Origin: DATBHW01 sp035307385
GTDB lineage: Bacteria > Chloroflexota > Ktedonobacteria > Ktedonobacterales > DATBGS01
Assembly: GCA_035307385.1 (NCBI GenBank)
Contig: DATGID010000087.1
Coordinates: 186,001-250,000 of the forward strand
Length of the DNA: 64,000 nt
Direction: 5' to 3'
Below are positions 16,965-24,988 of this stretch, one piece after another (within the stretch, counting starts at the first letter, position 1; every line of letters begins with the position of its first letter). A program made the translations under genes and the position numbers. The notes under the pieces were generated by a model. The model did no database searches, was not told the origin of the DNA, and was given only the letters and a program-made list of their open reading frames with translations.

Positions 16965-18740
16965 CTAGAAGGCTCCCAGCGCTTTGCCGAAATCGATGAG
17001 ATCAGGCGCACCCAGTCCGGTTGCAAGGTCGAAGCCGGGTGTGGCCGGATAGTAGAGGTTATTGCCTTGCGTCACGTCAAAGAAAGGATGGAGCGATCCG
17101 CCTTTATTTGCCACCTGATAGAAGGTGGATGGCGCGCCGACCAACGGCTTCTGGTGTTTGAGCAGGGCTTGATCGAGCAGCGTGATGTCGGCGGCCCAGA
17201 CCGGCGAGGCCAGGCTCGTTCCTCCACTACTATACCATTTGCCGAAAAAGAAGAGCGGCACATTCAACGAGATGGCCGAGACATCGGGCACTTCGCGTTT
17301 GCCATCGGAATACGAGTTCTGCACGCCTGCGCCCGCCTGCCAGGGCGGTCGATCGAAGACGGTACTTAAGCCGCCGCCGGTTCCCCAATCGTTGCTGCAC
17401 TGGCTCTTGTCCGGGTCGGAATTAGACCAGGCTGGCTCCGCGAGGCGTTTCCCCTGCGTGTCTGTTGCCAGGAGGGTGCCACCGACGGCCAGGGTGTAGG
17501 GGTCAGTAGCAGGGTAATCGACGGAGAGTTGGCCGAAGTTGCCGCCGTCATAGGCACCACAGTCGCCAGCAGCGGCGGTGAAGGTGATGCCTTCCACAGC
17601 CAGAAGCTCGATGTTCTGATGGATGGCTTGAATCTCATCCTGGCTGAAAGAGTTTTCTTCCGACCCCCAACTGGCGCTGACGACCTGGACGCGGTCTTCT
17701 TTGGCGATCTGGTTCAAGATGTTCGCATAGCCTTCTGGGAAGGTGGCGATGCTGGGGTCACAGAAATCCTGAGCGCAATAGTTTGTTTGATACTCCAGCA
17801 AAGTGGCGTCCGGCACCAGGGTGCTCAGGTACTCCAGGTCCAACGTGGCCTCGGCGGTGGAGTCCTCATCCGACGTGCGCACACCGCCGTTGACCCGCAC
17901 GATGCTGCGGTGAAGCTGCCCCCGAGTGGTGCAACTGAGGAAGGTGTTCAGGTCGCTTACGCGCACATCATCGTTGAATTCGACGACGCCGATAGCCATG
18001 CCTTTGCCAGTATCGCCTGCCTGGTATGCTTGCGAATACCCGTAAGCCGCGGCGATCTGGCCGGGCGTTTCGCCTTGCGCGCCATCACAATTTGCCGACG
18101 ATAAGGTTGTCTTGGGCGGCGCAGCTTTCGGGCTGGCGAGGCTGCTCAGGCCAAGGATATAGTCAATGTACTGGCTGACCCCGCTGGGCAATTGAAGTGT
18201 GCCGGTTGGCCCAAAGAAGCTGGAGCCATTTTGCTGGAAGACTTGCAGGCTGATGTGAAATGCCTGCTGGATTTGCGCGGCAGTGGCCTGGATGGTCAGC
18301 GCGTCGCGCAGCGAGGATGTCGAAACGACCTGGATGCCCGCCAGGTTGAGAAAGCTGGAGACAGCATCGATGGCCGACTGCGGCGCACCGTAGCGCGAGG
18401 CAATTTGCGCGGGCGTCAGGTAATGCTGGTATTGCGGCGAATCGGGATTATAGATGGCGGCCAGATCGTCGGCAAGGGCTTGCCGATTGGTCGCCAGGCC
18501 AATGGTCAATTGCAGGCGCGTGTTGGGGGGCAGCGCTCCCGTTGGCTGCGCGTTGGCGGCCCCACCTGGCAGCGCGCCGATGGTTGGCAGCGCTGGAAGA
18601 GGCACATGTGTGTTTTGGGCCTGCGGAGGGGTGGGCTGGCTGCTGCACGCAGTCAGCAGAAGCAGCGCGGCCAGACCCAGGAAGGCGCGTAGCGTTGGCT
18701 TGCGCCGCGTAAGTCGGGATATGGTGAGATAAGGCTGCAT
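16965..18740 (-). CDS. Sedolisin-family (S53) serine-carboxyl peptidase lipoprotein
   Basis: A 591-residue exported protease. A basic N-terminus and hydrophobic stretch end in the lipobox LLTAC with Cys32, so it is probably anchored to the membrane surface. An activation pro-domain (about 70-210, with the YLTPAQIASRYG motif) precedes the catalytic domain. The S53 triad fits Glu297 and Asp301 (STAEATLD) and Ser509 (GGTSLASP), with Asp393 in AAGDCGAY stabilising the oxyanion. Sedolisins act at acidic pH. The ATG at 18740 was chosen from the signal-peptide shape; no ribosome site is seen, and starts up to 18839 are possible. Two genes follow as an apparent operon. Confidence 0.9.
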   Translation of the reverse strand: MQPYLTISRLTRRKPTLRAFLGLAALLLLTACSSQPTPPQAQNTHVPLPALPTIGALPGGAANAQPTGALPPNTRLQLTIGLATNRQALADDLAAIYNPDSPQYQHYLTPAQIASRYGAPQSAIDAVSSFLNLAGIQVVSTSSLRDALTIQATAAQIQQAFHISLQVFQQNGSSFFGPTGTLQLPSGVSQYIDYILGLSSLASPKAAPPKTTLSSANCDGAQGETPGQIAAAYGYSQAYQAGDTGKGMAIGVVEFNDDVRVSDLNTFLSCTTRGQLHRSIVRVNGGVRTSDEDSTAEATLDLEYLSTLVPDATLLEYQTNYCAQDFCDPSIATFPEGYANILNQIAKEDRVQVVSASWGSEENSFSQDEIQAIHQNIELLAVEGITFTAAAGDCGAYDGGNFGQLSVDYPATDPYTLAVGGTLLATDTQGKRLAEPAWSNSDPDKSQCSNDWGTGGGLSTVFDRPPWQAGAGVQNSYSDGKREVPDVSAISLNVPLFFFGKWYSSGGTSLASPVWAADITLLDQALLKHQKPLVGAPSTFYQVANKGGSLHPFFDVTQGNNLYYPATPGFDLATGLGAPDLIDFGKALGAF

Positions 18741-18981
18741 GATGATTGCGCGGTCTGGTTGAATGCTTCCGCCGCGCCCCTCCTTCCAATAGTCCCAAAG
18801 AGCAACCATCAAAGCGTCGGCAGAGCCGGACATCTCCACGATTGCCGATAAGTATAGCAGAGATGATGAGGCGCGAAAAGTGCGCCGCCGTGCTTCCAGT
18901 ATACACGCGAGAAGTATGCTTGCCCATGAAGTTGCTCACGCTCTGGTGGTGGCCTGGTTCATATTCGCGCCAGCTTGCCCT

Positions 18982-19010
18982 TTGACAGCATGGAATTATT
19001 GTTCTATAGT
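18982..19010 (+). promoter_or_regulatory. Upstream consensus promoter
   Basis: A perfect TTGACA at 18982-18987, a 17-bp spacer and TATAGT at 19005-19010. Transcription would begin about 95 bases before the SRP RNA, giving either a longer precursor or a short RNA ending near the weak GCCGCC/GGCGGC hairpin at about 19030-19065. Confidence 0.7.
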
Positions 19011-19072
19011 AAAGGCAGTCGATACAGGCCGCCGCTGGTCGTGAAAACAGTAAAGACAGGCGGCTTTGCTGC

Positions 19073-19102
19073 TTGACACGCGCGTCTGGCAGCGGATAGA
19101 AT
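19073..19102 (+). promoter_or_regulatory. Promoter of the SRP RNA
   Basis: A perfect TTGACA at 19073-19078, an 18-bp spacer and TAGAAT at 19097-19102. This places the start at about 19109-19111, exactly at the 5' end of the RNA. Confidence 0.8.
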
Positions 19103-19110
19103 GATTGTAG

Positions 19111-19388
19111 GTCGTGCTAGATGGGGTGCCTGGGCTACCCTGTACCCGAAATGCTCAGTATGCGGGATCGAATTCCCATCCGAGGCTCGGCGTAGTGAGT
19201 CTGATTGCCGGTATGTGGCGTTGAGGACCGGGTCCTGCGCGGCAGATGCCTGCGAACCCCGTCAGATCGGGAACGAAGCAGCGGTAAGTAGACCTCTCTG
19301 GGTGACGCAGGGGAGCCTGGCCTGAGTTGGCAGCCGGGAATGGACGAACGGGCGAGAGTCGACGATGGGTGCACGACCGCTTCTTTTT
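19111..19388 (+). ncRNA. ffs: Signal recognition particle RNA, large bacterial type
   Basis: The RNA core of the signal recognition particle, which with Ffh targets membrane proteins to the translocon. The apical domain is diagnostic: GTCAG at 19261-19265, a GGAA-type tetraloop, then AAGCAG at 19276-19281. The 5' part (GTGCTAGATGGGG, CCTGTACCCG) matches the Alu-like domain of the large form found in Firmicutes and thermophiles. The ends pair as GTCGTGC (19111-19117) with GCACGAC (19371-19377), and a T-run at 19384-19388 ends it. The length is about 270 bases. dnaX starts 20 bases later, the classic order. Confidence 0.93.
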
Positions 19389-19408
19389 GCCCTGTGGGGG
19401 AAACGCCG

Positions 19409-21547
19409 ATGGCATCGCAAGCCCTCTATCGCAAATGGCGCTCGCAGACTTTCCAGGAACTGATCGGCCAGGAGGCCGTGGTGCGCACCCTCAAAAATGC
19501 GCTGCAATCGGAGCGCATTGCCCATGCCTACCTCTTTTGCGGGCCGCGCGGCACCGGCAAGACCAGCGCGGCGCGTCTGCTTGCCAAAACGGTAAACTGC
19601 CAGAATCCGCACGATGGCGAACCCTGCAACGCCTGCCCCAGTTGCCGCGAGATTTCCGAGAATCGCTCGCTGGACGTGATTGAGATTGACGCGGCCTCGA
19701 ATCGTGGGATTGATGAGATTCGTGATCTCCGCGAGAAGGTAAGCGTTCGCCCGGCCAACAGCAAATATAAGGTGTATGTGCTGGATGAAGCGCATATGCT
19801 GACCTCTGAGGCGTGCAACGCGCTGCTCAAAACGCTGGAAGAGCCGCCGCCCTATGTGATTTTTGTGCTGGCGACCACTGAGGCACAGCGCATGCTTGCC
19901 ACCATCGTTTCGCGCTGCCAACGTTTCGATTTTAAGCGCCACACGTTCCGCAATACGGTGCAGCATCTTCAGCATGTGGCTGAAAAAGAAGGCGTGACGC
20001 TGGAAAACGGCGCGGCGGAACTGCTGGCCCGCGCGGCAGGCGGAGGCATGCGCGACGCGCTGAGCTTGCTCGACCAGGCGATTGCGGCGATGGGCCAGAC
20101 GGTGACACAGCCTGGCGTACAGCAGATGCTGGGTCTGGCTGACCCGCGCCTGGTGCATGATCTGGTGGAGCATATCGCGTTCCTGCGCGGCGCGGAGGGC
20201 TTGCATCTGATTAACCAACTGGCCGAGGCTGGCGCGGATTTGCGCCAGTTGAGCGCGCAGGTGGCCGACTATTGGCGCGCGATGATGCTTGCCAAAGCGG
20301 GCGCTGATATTGTCGCGGTCTTGGACCGCTCGCCCGAGGATGCCGCCGAGATTCGCCAGCTTGCCGAGACGTTCGCGCTGGATGAGCTTTCCGCCTGCGC
20401 GCGCCTCTTTTCGCAGAACGATGTGGGCGCGCGCGCTATCACGATTCCACAGTTGGCGGTGGAACTGGCCTTTGTGGATTGCCTCCATCTGCACCGGCAG
20501 CGAAGCGGGGCAGCGCCCGCCGCGCCGAACAGCCCAACCGCCAGCGTTGCCAGACCCCCTCAGCGTCCCACGCCCGCGCCAGGTCCACACGCTCAAACAG
20601 CATCTCATCAGCCTGACAGCGTAGAGGCATCACCAGCACCGCCGTTGGCTTCGGTGCAGACCATCCGAGAAGCAAGCGTACAGGTTATGCGCGAGGGCGC
20701 ATCCTCACTGGTCTATGCGTCGGCTGAGGAAGTCGAGACGCTTGACCTGAATGCGCTCCCTGAAGAGCCATCGCCAGCCGAACCTATACGGCTGATGACG
20801 CCTCCAGGCGCGCTAGCCGCTCAGGCAGCGGGCGCTGTCGATGAGGATGAGGTTGTTGCCGACGGCGCGTTTGAGGGCGACGATGAAGCTGATGAGTCTG
20901 CTGCTGCGGCTCAGCCTGGGCTGACGCTGGCGGCGGTCGTCGAACACTGGGAGATGGTGAAGAAGGCGTGCCGGATGAAAACCCCCAAGGTGTCGGCCTT
21001 GCTGAACGATGCTGCTCCGGTCGCGGTGACCGGAGCTGACGGCGGCGAAGTGGTCTTGCAGGTGGAATATGATTTCCATTATAAAAAGCTGCTGGAGCCG
21101 GAGAGCCGCAAGATGGTGGAATGGGCGCTGAAGGAGGTGCTTCAGTATCCGTGCCGCTGTCGCTTTCTCCAGAAGGATGAGCCGATTCCCGTCTCGACCC
21201 CCTCCCGCGCGTCTGCTCCTCAGTCGGGCATAGGAAGCGCGCCGAAAGCCACGCCAGGCACGCTGCCGAAGGCGGCGGCAGGGCAGCCGTCAGCATCGGA
21301 CGCATTCTCTGACGCTTCGGCGAGCCAGGCCAACAGCGCATCCAACACCAGGCGCTCGGTGGATGCGCTGCCTGCACAGAATGGGCACGGCGCGGCAGAC
21401 GCGCCGGGGAAAAGGGGCGCTTCGCAGGCGCCAGCGCCGCTCGACCCGTTGGAGGCGAAGGTGCGCCAGGACCCGGTGGTCGAAGAGGTCATCAAAACCT
21501 ATGGCGCGAAACTGGTCGAATGGAAGCCACTGGAGCAGGATATGTAG
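19409..21547 (+). CDS. dnaX: DNA polymerase III subunit gamma/tau
   Basis: A 712-residue clamp-loader subunit that binds ATP and links the polymerase to the replisome. The AAA+ domain shows Walker A GPRGTGKT at 45-52, a zinc module (Cys64, 73, 76, 79), Walker B DEAHML and the sensor SRC motif in TIVSRCQRF. The middle of the protein (about 370-510) and a second stretch after residue 590 are low-complexity Pro/Ala/Glu-rich; a conserved tau-like segment lies between them. The ATG at 19409 is chosen because the protein then begins with the family-typical ALYRKWRSQTF, preceded by a GGGGG ribosome site. It follows the SRP RNA directly. Confidence 0.96.
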   Translation: MASQALYRKWRSQTFQELIGQEAVVRTLKNALQSERIAHAYLFCGPRGTGKTSAARLLAKTVNCQNPHDGEPCNACPSCREISENRSLDVIEIDAASNRGIDEIRDLREKVSVRPANSKYKVYVLDEAHMLTSEACNALLKTLEEPPPYVIFVLATTEAQRMLATIVSRCQRFDFKRHTFRNTVQHLQHVAEKEGVTLENGAAELLARAAGGGMRDALSLLDQAIAAMGQTVTQPGVQQMLGLADPRLVHDLVEHIAFLRGAEGLHLINQLAEAGADLRQLSAQVADYWRAMMLAKAGADIVAVLDRSPEDAAEIRQLAETFALDELSACARLFSQNDVGARAITIPQLAVELAFVDCLHLHRQRSGAAPAAPNSPTASVARPPQRPTPAPGPHAQTASHQPDSVEASPAPPLASVQTIREASVQVMREGASSLVYASAEEVETLDLNALPEEPSPAEPIRLMTPPGALAAQAAGAVDEDEVVADGAFEGDDEADESAAAAQPGLTLAAVVEHWEMVKKACRMKTPKVSALLNDAAPVAVTGADGGEVVLQVEYDFHYKKLLEPESRKMVEWALKEVLQYPCRCRFLQKDEPIPVSTPSRASAPQSGIGSAPKATPGTLPKAAAGQPSASDAFSDASASQANSASNTRRSVDALPAQNGHGAADAPGKRGASQAPAPLDPLEAKVRQDPVVEEVIKTYGAKLVEWKPLEQDM

Positions 21548-21677
21548 TATAATAAAAGGGCGCCGCGTTGGGAAAAACCTGCTCTGAAAGCCAACAGCAG
21601 ACTTTCTCGATGAGTAGTTTCTGGCGCTGACTCCCTGATTGTTTTGCACGCGACCCCCGAAAGGAGCGCTCACCGCA

Positions 21678-21983
21678 ATGGCATTTAATATGAAGGCCCT
21701 CCAGCAGATGCAGCAGAAAGTGATGAAGATGCAGGAGGAGTTGGCGAATTCCACCTTCGAGGGTACGGCGGGCGGCGGCGCTGTCACGCTGTCGCTCAAG
21801 GGAACCTATGAAATCCTGGCCGTCAAGATTGCTCCTGAGGCGGTGGACCCGGAGGATGTTGCCTCGCTTGAGGACTTGATTATTGCTGCCGCGCATGATG
21901 CGTTCGATAAGGTGCGGGCGCAGCAAGAAAAGATGTTTGGCGGGATGATGGGCGGCATGAAGATGCCACCTGGAATGTTCTAG
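21678..21983 (+). CDS. YbaB/EbfC-family nucleoid-associated protein
   Basis: A 101-residue DNA-binding protein of the YbaB/EbfC family, which forms dimers with a tweezer-like shape and coats DNA. The N-terminal coiled-coil helix (MKALQQMQQKVMKMQEEL), the central sheet and the final Met/Gly-rich tail GGMMGGMKMPPGMF are typical. An AAAGGAG lies about 11 bases before the chosen ATG. It sits between dnaX and recR, eight bases before the latter, in the conserved dnaX-ebfC-recR order seen across bacteria. Confidence 0.95.
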   Translation: MAFNMKALQQMQQKVMKMQEELANSTFEGTAGGGAVTLSLKGTYEILAVKIAPEAVDPEDVASLEDLIIAAAHDAFDKVRAQQEKMFGGMMGGMKMPPGMF

Positions 21984-21991
21984 GAAACAGC

Positions 21992-22591
21992 ATGCAAACA
22001 ACTGCTGCGCCAGTAACGGCGCTCATTGATGAATTTGCCAAATTGCCAGGCATTGGCCCCAAGACGGCGCAGCGTCTCACGTTTTTCATCTTGCGCAGTC
22101 CGGCAGATCAGGCGCGTCGTCTGGCCGAGGCGATTACCCGCGTCAAGGAAAACACTACCTCCTGCTCCGTCTGTTTTAACATCACCGAGGCTAGCCCCTG
22201 CCCCATCTGTTCCAATCCCCAGCGCGAACAAAGCGTGATCTGTGTGGTAGAGGAGCCGCTGGATGTGCTGGCGCTGGAGAAAACGGGCGTTTTCAAGGGG
22301 CTGTACCACGTGCTGCATGGCGCGCTTTCGCCCATTGAAGGCATTAGCGCCAAAGATTTACGCATCGAGGAACTGGTACGCCGGGTTGCGGATGGCTCGG
22401 TGCGTGAGGTGATTCTGGCGACCAATCCCAATTATGAGGGCGACTATACCGCCGCGTATATCGCGCCGCTGCTCACCGCGCATGGCGTCAAGGTGACCCG
22501 TCTGGCGCGTGGCCTGCCGATTGGCGGTGATCTGGAATATGCCGACGAGGGCACGCTGAGCCGCGCGTTGGAAGGCCGCCAGGGTATGTAA
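21992..22591 (+). CDS. recR: Recombination mediator RecR
   Basis: A 199-residue RecR, which works with RecF and RecO to load RecA at gaps. The helix-hairpin-helix (LPGIGPKTAQRLTF) is followed by a zinc finger with Cys58, 61, 70 and 73, then a Toprim domain (VVEEPLDVLALE with later acidic residues) and a C-terminal Walker-B-like strand. AGGAA precedes the ATG. It is the last gene of the SRP RNA-dnaX-ebfC-recR group; recA follows with its own promoter. Confidence 0.97.
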   Translation: MQTTAAPVTALIDEFAKLPGIGPKTAQRLTFFILRSPADQARRLAEAITRVKENTTSCSVCFNITEASPCPICSNPQREQSVICVVEEPLDVLALEKTGVFKGLYHVLHGALSPIEGISAKDLRIEELVRRVADGSVREVILATNPNYEGDYTAAYIAPLLTAHGVKVTRLARGLPIGGDLEYADEGTLSRALEGRQGM

Positions 22592-22700
22592 TGGGCCTGG
22601 CTCAGAGGCGGTTTTTGGTTCCGTTTTTGCGTGCGCGAAAAAGAATATGTCACTACCTCGGAGGCAGGTGTGAGCGAGCGTGCAAGCCATCAGGCAGCAC

Positions 22701-22735
22701 TTGACGAACTGCGATGGATGTAGTACACTTGTTCA
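22701..22735 (+). promoter_or_regulatory. recA promoter with LexA-like SOS box
   Basis: TTGACG at 22701-22706, a 17-bp spacer and TACACT at 22724-22729. AGTACACTTGTTCA at 22722-22735 covers the -10; read on the other strand it is GAAC-N4-GTaC, one base off the GAAC-N4-GTTC core of Gram-positive-type LexA sites. Placement over the -10 fits repression until DNA damage. Confidence 0.65.
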
Positions 22736-22855
22736 AGGTTTTCCCAACGACATTTCTGTATTCCTGACTGAATTGAAACATGTAAGGCTGGCGCTTTGCC
22801 GGGGCTGAAGTCAGGCCCTCAAACGGTAATGCCAGTTCGAGAGGAGAAAAAGCGC

Positions 22856-23950
22856 ATGCCGGCAGAGCGGAGCAGCAGCGCGGGTGTCACCGCAGCGCCA
22901 GGGGCCAGCACCTCTGAGCGTGAAAAGGCTCTGGAAATGGCGGTGTCTCAGATTGAGCGCCGATTTGGCAAAGGCTCAATCATGAAGCTGGGTGAGGCCC
23001 GCGCCAAGATTTATGTTGATGCGATCCCTACCGGCTCGGTGGGGCTTGATCTGGCCCTGGGGGTCGGTGGCATTCCACGCGGGCGTGTCACTGAAATCTA
23101 TGGCCCTGAATCGTCTGGTAAGACGACCCTCTGCCAGCACATCATCGCGCAGGCGCAGGCCAAGGGCGGCGTGGCGGCGTTTGTGGACGCCGAGCACGCG
23201 CTGGACCCCAGCTATGCGGAGAAGTGCGGCATTAACATTAACGATCTGCTCATTTCGCAGCCCGACACCGCCGAGCAAGGGCTGGAGATTGTGGAGATGC
23301 TGGTGCGCAGCGGCGCGGTGGATGTGGTGGTGATCGACTCTGTGGCCGCTCTGGCGCCTCGCGCGGAAATTGAAGGCGAGATGGGCGACGCGCATGTGGG
23401 CTTGCAGGCGCGCTTAATGAGCCAGGCGCTGCGCAAGCTGACCGGCGCGATCAATAACTCCAAGACGGCGGTGGTCTTCACCAACCAGCTTCGCGAGAAG
23501 GTGGGCGTGATGTTTGGTAATCCCGAAACGACGCCGGGCGGGCGCGCGCTCAAGTTCTATTCCTCGGTGCGCCTGGAGATTCGCCGCATTGAAAGCCTGA
23601 AGCAAGGCACCGATGTAGTGGGTAACCGCACCAAGGTCAAGGTGGTCAAGAATAAAGTTGCCCCGCCTTTCAAGGTGACTGAATTCGACATCATGTTCAA
23701 TGAGGGCATCTCCCGCGAGGGTGGCTTGATCGACCTGGGTCTGGAGATGGGCATTGTCAAGAAGAGCGGCGCATGGTTCACCGTGGGCGATATTCGTCTG
23801 GGCCAGGGCCGCGAGAATGCCAAAGAGTATCTGCGCCAGAACTCGGATGTGGCCGCGGCTATCGATCAGCAAATCCGCCAGAATATCAGCAACTACAAGC
23901 CAGCGGAAAACGAGGGCGCTGCTTCTGGCGAGGCTGAGGAAGAAGAGTAA
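22856..23950 (+). CDS. recA: Recombinase RecA
   Basis: A 364-residue RecA, which forms filaments on single-stranded DNA, drives strand exchange and triggers LexA self-cleavage. Walker A GPESSGKT lies at 83-90. VVVIDSVAALAPRAEIEGEMGD and FTNQLREKVGVMFGNPE(T)TPGG are the conserved Walker B and DNA-binding loops. The C-terminus is acidic (GEAEEEE). The ATG at 22856 is preferred because GAGGAG lies nine bases upstream; two earlier in-frame ATGs have no such site. The promoter carries a LexA-like box. A 61-bp hairpin follows the stop. Confidence 0.98.
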   Translation: MPAERSSSAGVTAAPGASTSEREKALEMAVSQIERRFGKGSIMKLGEARAKIYVDAIPTGSVGLDLALGVGGIPRGRVTEIYGPESSGKTTLCQHIIAQAQAKGGVAAFVDAEHALDPSYAEKCGININDLLISQPDTAEQGLEIVEMLVRSGAVDVVVIDSVAALAPRAEIEGEMGDAHVGLQARLMSQALRKLTGAINNSKTAVVFTNQLREKVGVMFGNPETTPGGRALKFYSSVRLEIRRIESLKQGTDVVGNRTKVKVVKNKVAPPFKVTEFDIMFNEGISREGGLIDLGLEMGIVKKSGAWFTVGDIRLGQGRENAKEYLRQNSDVAAAIDQQIRQNISNYKPAENEGAASGEAEEEE

Positions 23951-23962
23951 GCCTGTCGCACT

Positions 23963-24023
23963 CGTCGGAGGCAAGCAGCAGGGCATCGTCACTGTGACGA
24001 TGCCCTGCTGCTTGCCTCCGACG
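23963..24023 (+). terminator. 61-bp near-perfect hairpin after recA
   Basis: Two 30-bp arms (23963-23992 and 23994-24023) are exact complements around a single central T. The hairpin starts 12 bases after the recA stop. Only TTT follows, so it is unlike a short classical terminator but is well placed to end the recA transcript. Confidence 0.75.
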
Positions 24024-24181
24024 TTTAGTACCTTCCTCCTAAAACGCGGCTTGAAGATAGCTTGTGTCATCTCTGTATGCTACAGTGTTTTTGTAGAAAG
24101 ACTACATCTTTCCGGAGATGATCTGCCAAGCTGGCTGTTTGAGCAGCCGACAAAACTGTACGCGCGGAGGATGACCAGGCG

Positions 24182-24970
24182 ATGACCCCTGAGGAACGCG
24201 AGCAACTGGCGAGTCAACTTACCGTGATTACAGCGCCGCTCCCTCCCACTGCGCCGAAAGCCTTGCCTGCAAAGGCTGGGGAGCCATCTGAAGAAACGCC
24301 AGTTCCTTCAAAAGCGCCCACGCGGCGGCTGGCTTTGCCAGGGCGCTGGCGCGGGATGCGCCTGGGGGTCTTTGCTGCTATCATTTGCCTGGCTTTGCTG
24401 GGCACCGGGCTGGCCGAGGGCCTGGCCCCGACGGCCTTTCATTTTGGCGGGCAGATATTAGGTCTGGTGCCCGCGCCGCCAACGCCCACACCTGTGCCGG
24501 CGAAGCCGGCAGCCGATTCGATCTTCCAGCACCCCACCATTTCGGTGGTGGAGGTCTCGCGCGTGCTCCAGAGCGTCAATAGCCCAATTTTGCCCTATGC
24601 GGGGGATGTCTACGCCTATGGCATCCAGTATGGGATTGACCCTGTCTTTGCGCTGGCGTTCTGGATGAAGGAGAGCCGCGAGGCATCGGATGGCTCGGTG
24701 GCCGCTGTTGATCATAACCCTGGCTATACCGAAGGGCTGGGGACTGATACGCGCGTCGGACGCTGGGCATACTGGGCTACCTGGCCTGAGGGGATTGCAG
24801 GCTGGTATCGCTATATGCGTGTCTTCTTCATTGATGGCCTGGGCCTGACGACAGTGGAGTCGATTCTGCCCATTTATGCCCCCTCCACCGAGAACAATAC
24901 CTCCGGGTATATTGCCTTTGTTCTCCAGAAAGTGGCTGACTGGCGGGCAGAATCGGCTGCCGATGGATAA
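24182..24970 (+). CDS. Membrane-anchored glucosaminidase/lysozyme-like protein
   Basis: A 262-residue protein with a 58-residue Pro/Ala-rich cytosolic lead, one transmembrane helix (about 59-80), a Pro/Thr linker and an outer domain from about 115. The segment YGIQYGIDPVFALAFWMKESRE matches lysozyme-fold glucosaminidase domains, with the Glu in KES as candidate catalytic acid. WATWPEGIAGWYRYM and VESILPIYAPSTENNTSGYI complete the pattern. It probably cuts or binds peptidoglycan outside the membrane. GGAGG lies 11 bases upstream; the first codon overlaps the stop of a four-codon leader frame (ATG at 24171). Confidence 0.8.
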   Translation: MTPEEREQLASQLTVITAPLPPTAPKALPAKAGEPSEETPVPSKAPTRRLALPGRWRGMRLGVFAAIICLALLGTGLAEGLAPTAFHFGGQILGLVPAPPTPTPVPAKPAADSIFQHPTISVVEVSRVLQSVNSPILPYAGDVYAYGIQYGIDPVFALAFWMKESREASDGSVAAVDHNPGYTEGLGTDTRVGRWAYWATWPEGIAGWYRYMRVFFIDGLGLTTVESILPIYAPSTENNTSGYIAFVLQKVADWRAESAADG

Positions 24971-24988
24971 AGCTGCTTGACGCTGGCG

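Larger units (their letters stand above)
18741..19110. other. Noncoding region with two tandem promoters before the SRP RNA
   Basis: About 370 bp between the divergent peptidase gene and the SRP RNA. It contains two strong plus-strand promoters (18982-19010 and 19073-19102). On the minus strand TATACT (18851-18856) could be the -10 of the peptidase gene. Confidence 0.6.

Noticed and set aside
19262..20608. Minus-strand frame of 448 codons over dnaX and the SRP RNA
   Set aside because: It overlaps two well-supported features and has shadow-type Arg/His/Ala-rich composition.
24171..24185. Four-codon leader frame overlapping the start of the glucosaminidase-like gene
   Set aside because: It has a ribosome site but is too short to tell from chance; it is mentioned only in the gene entry.
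24971..24988. Imperfect hairpin between the glucosaminidase-like gene and the histidine kinase gene
   Set aside because: The CTTGA/TCAAG arms need bulges and there is no T-run.
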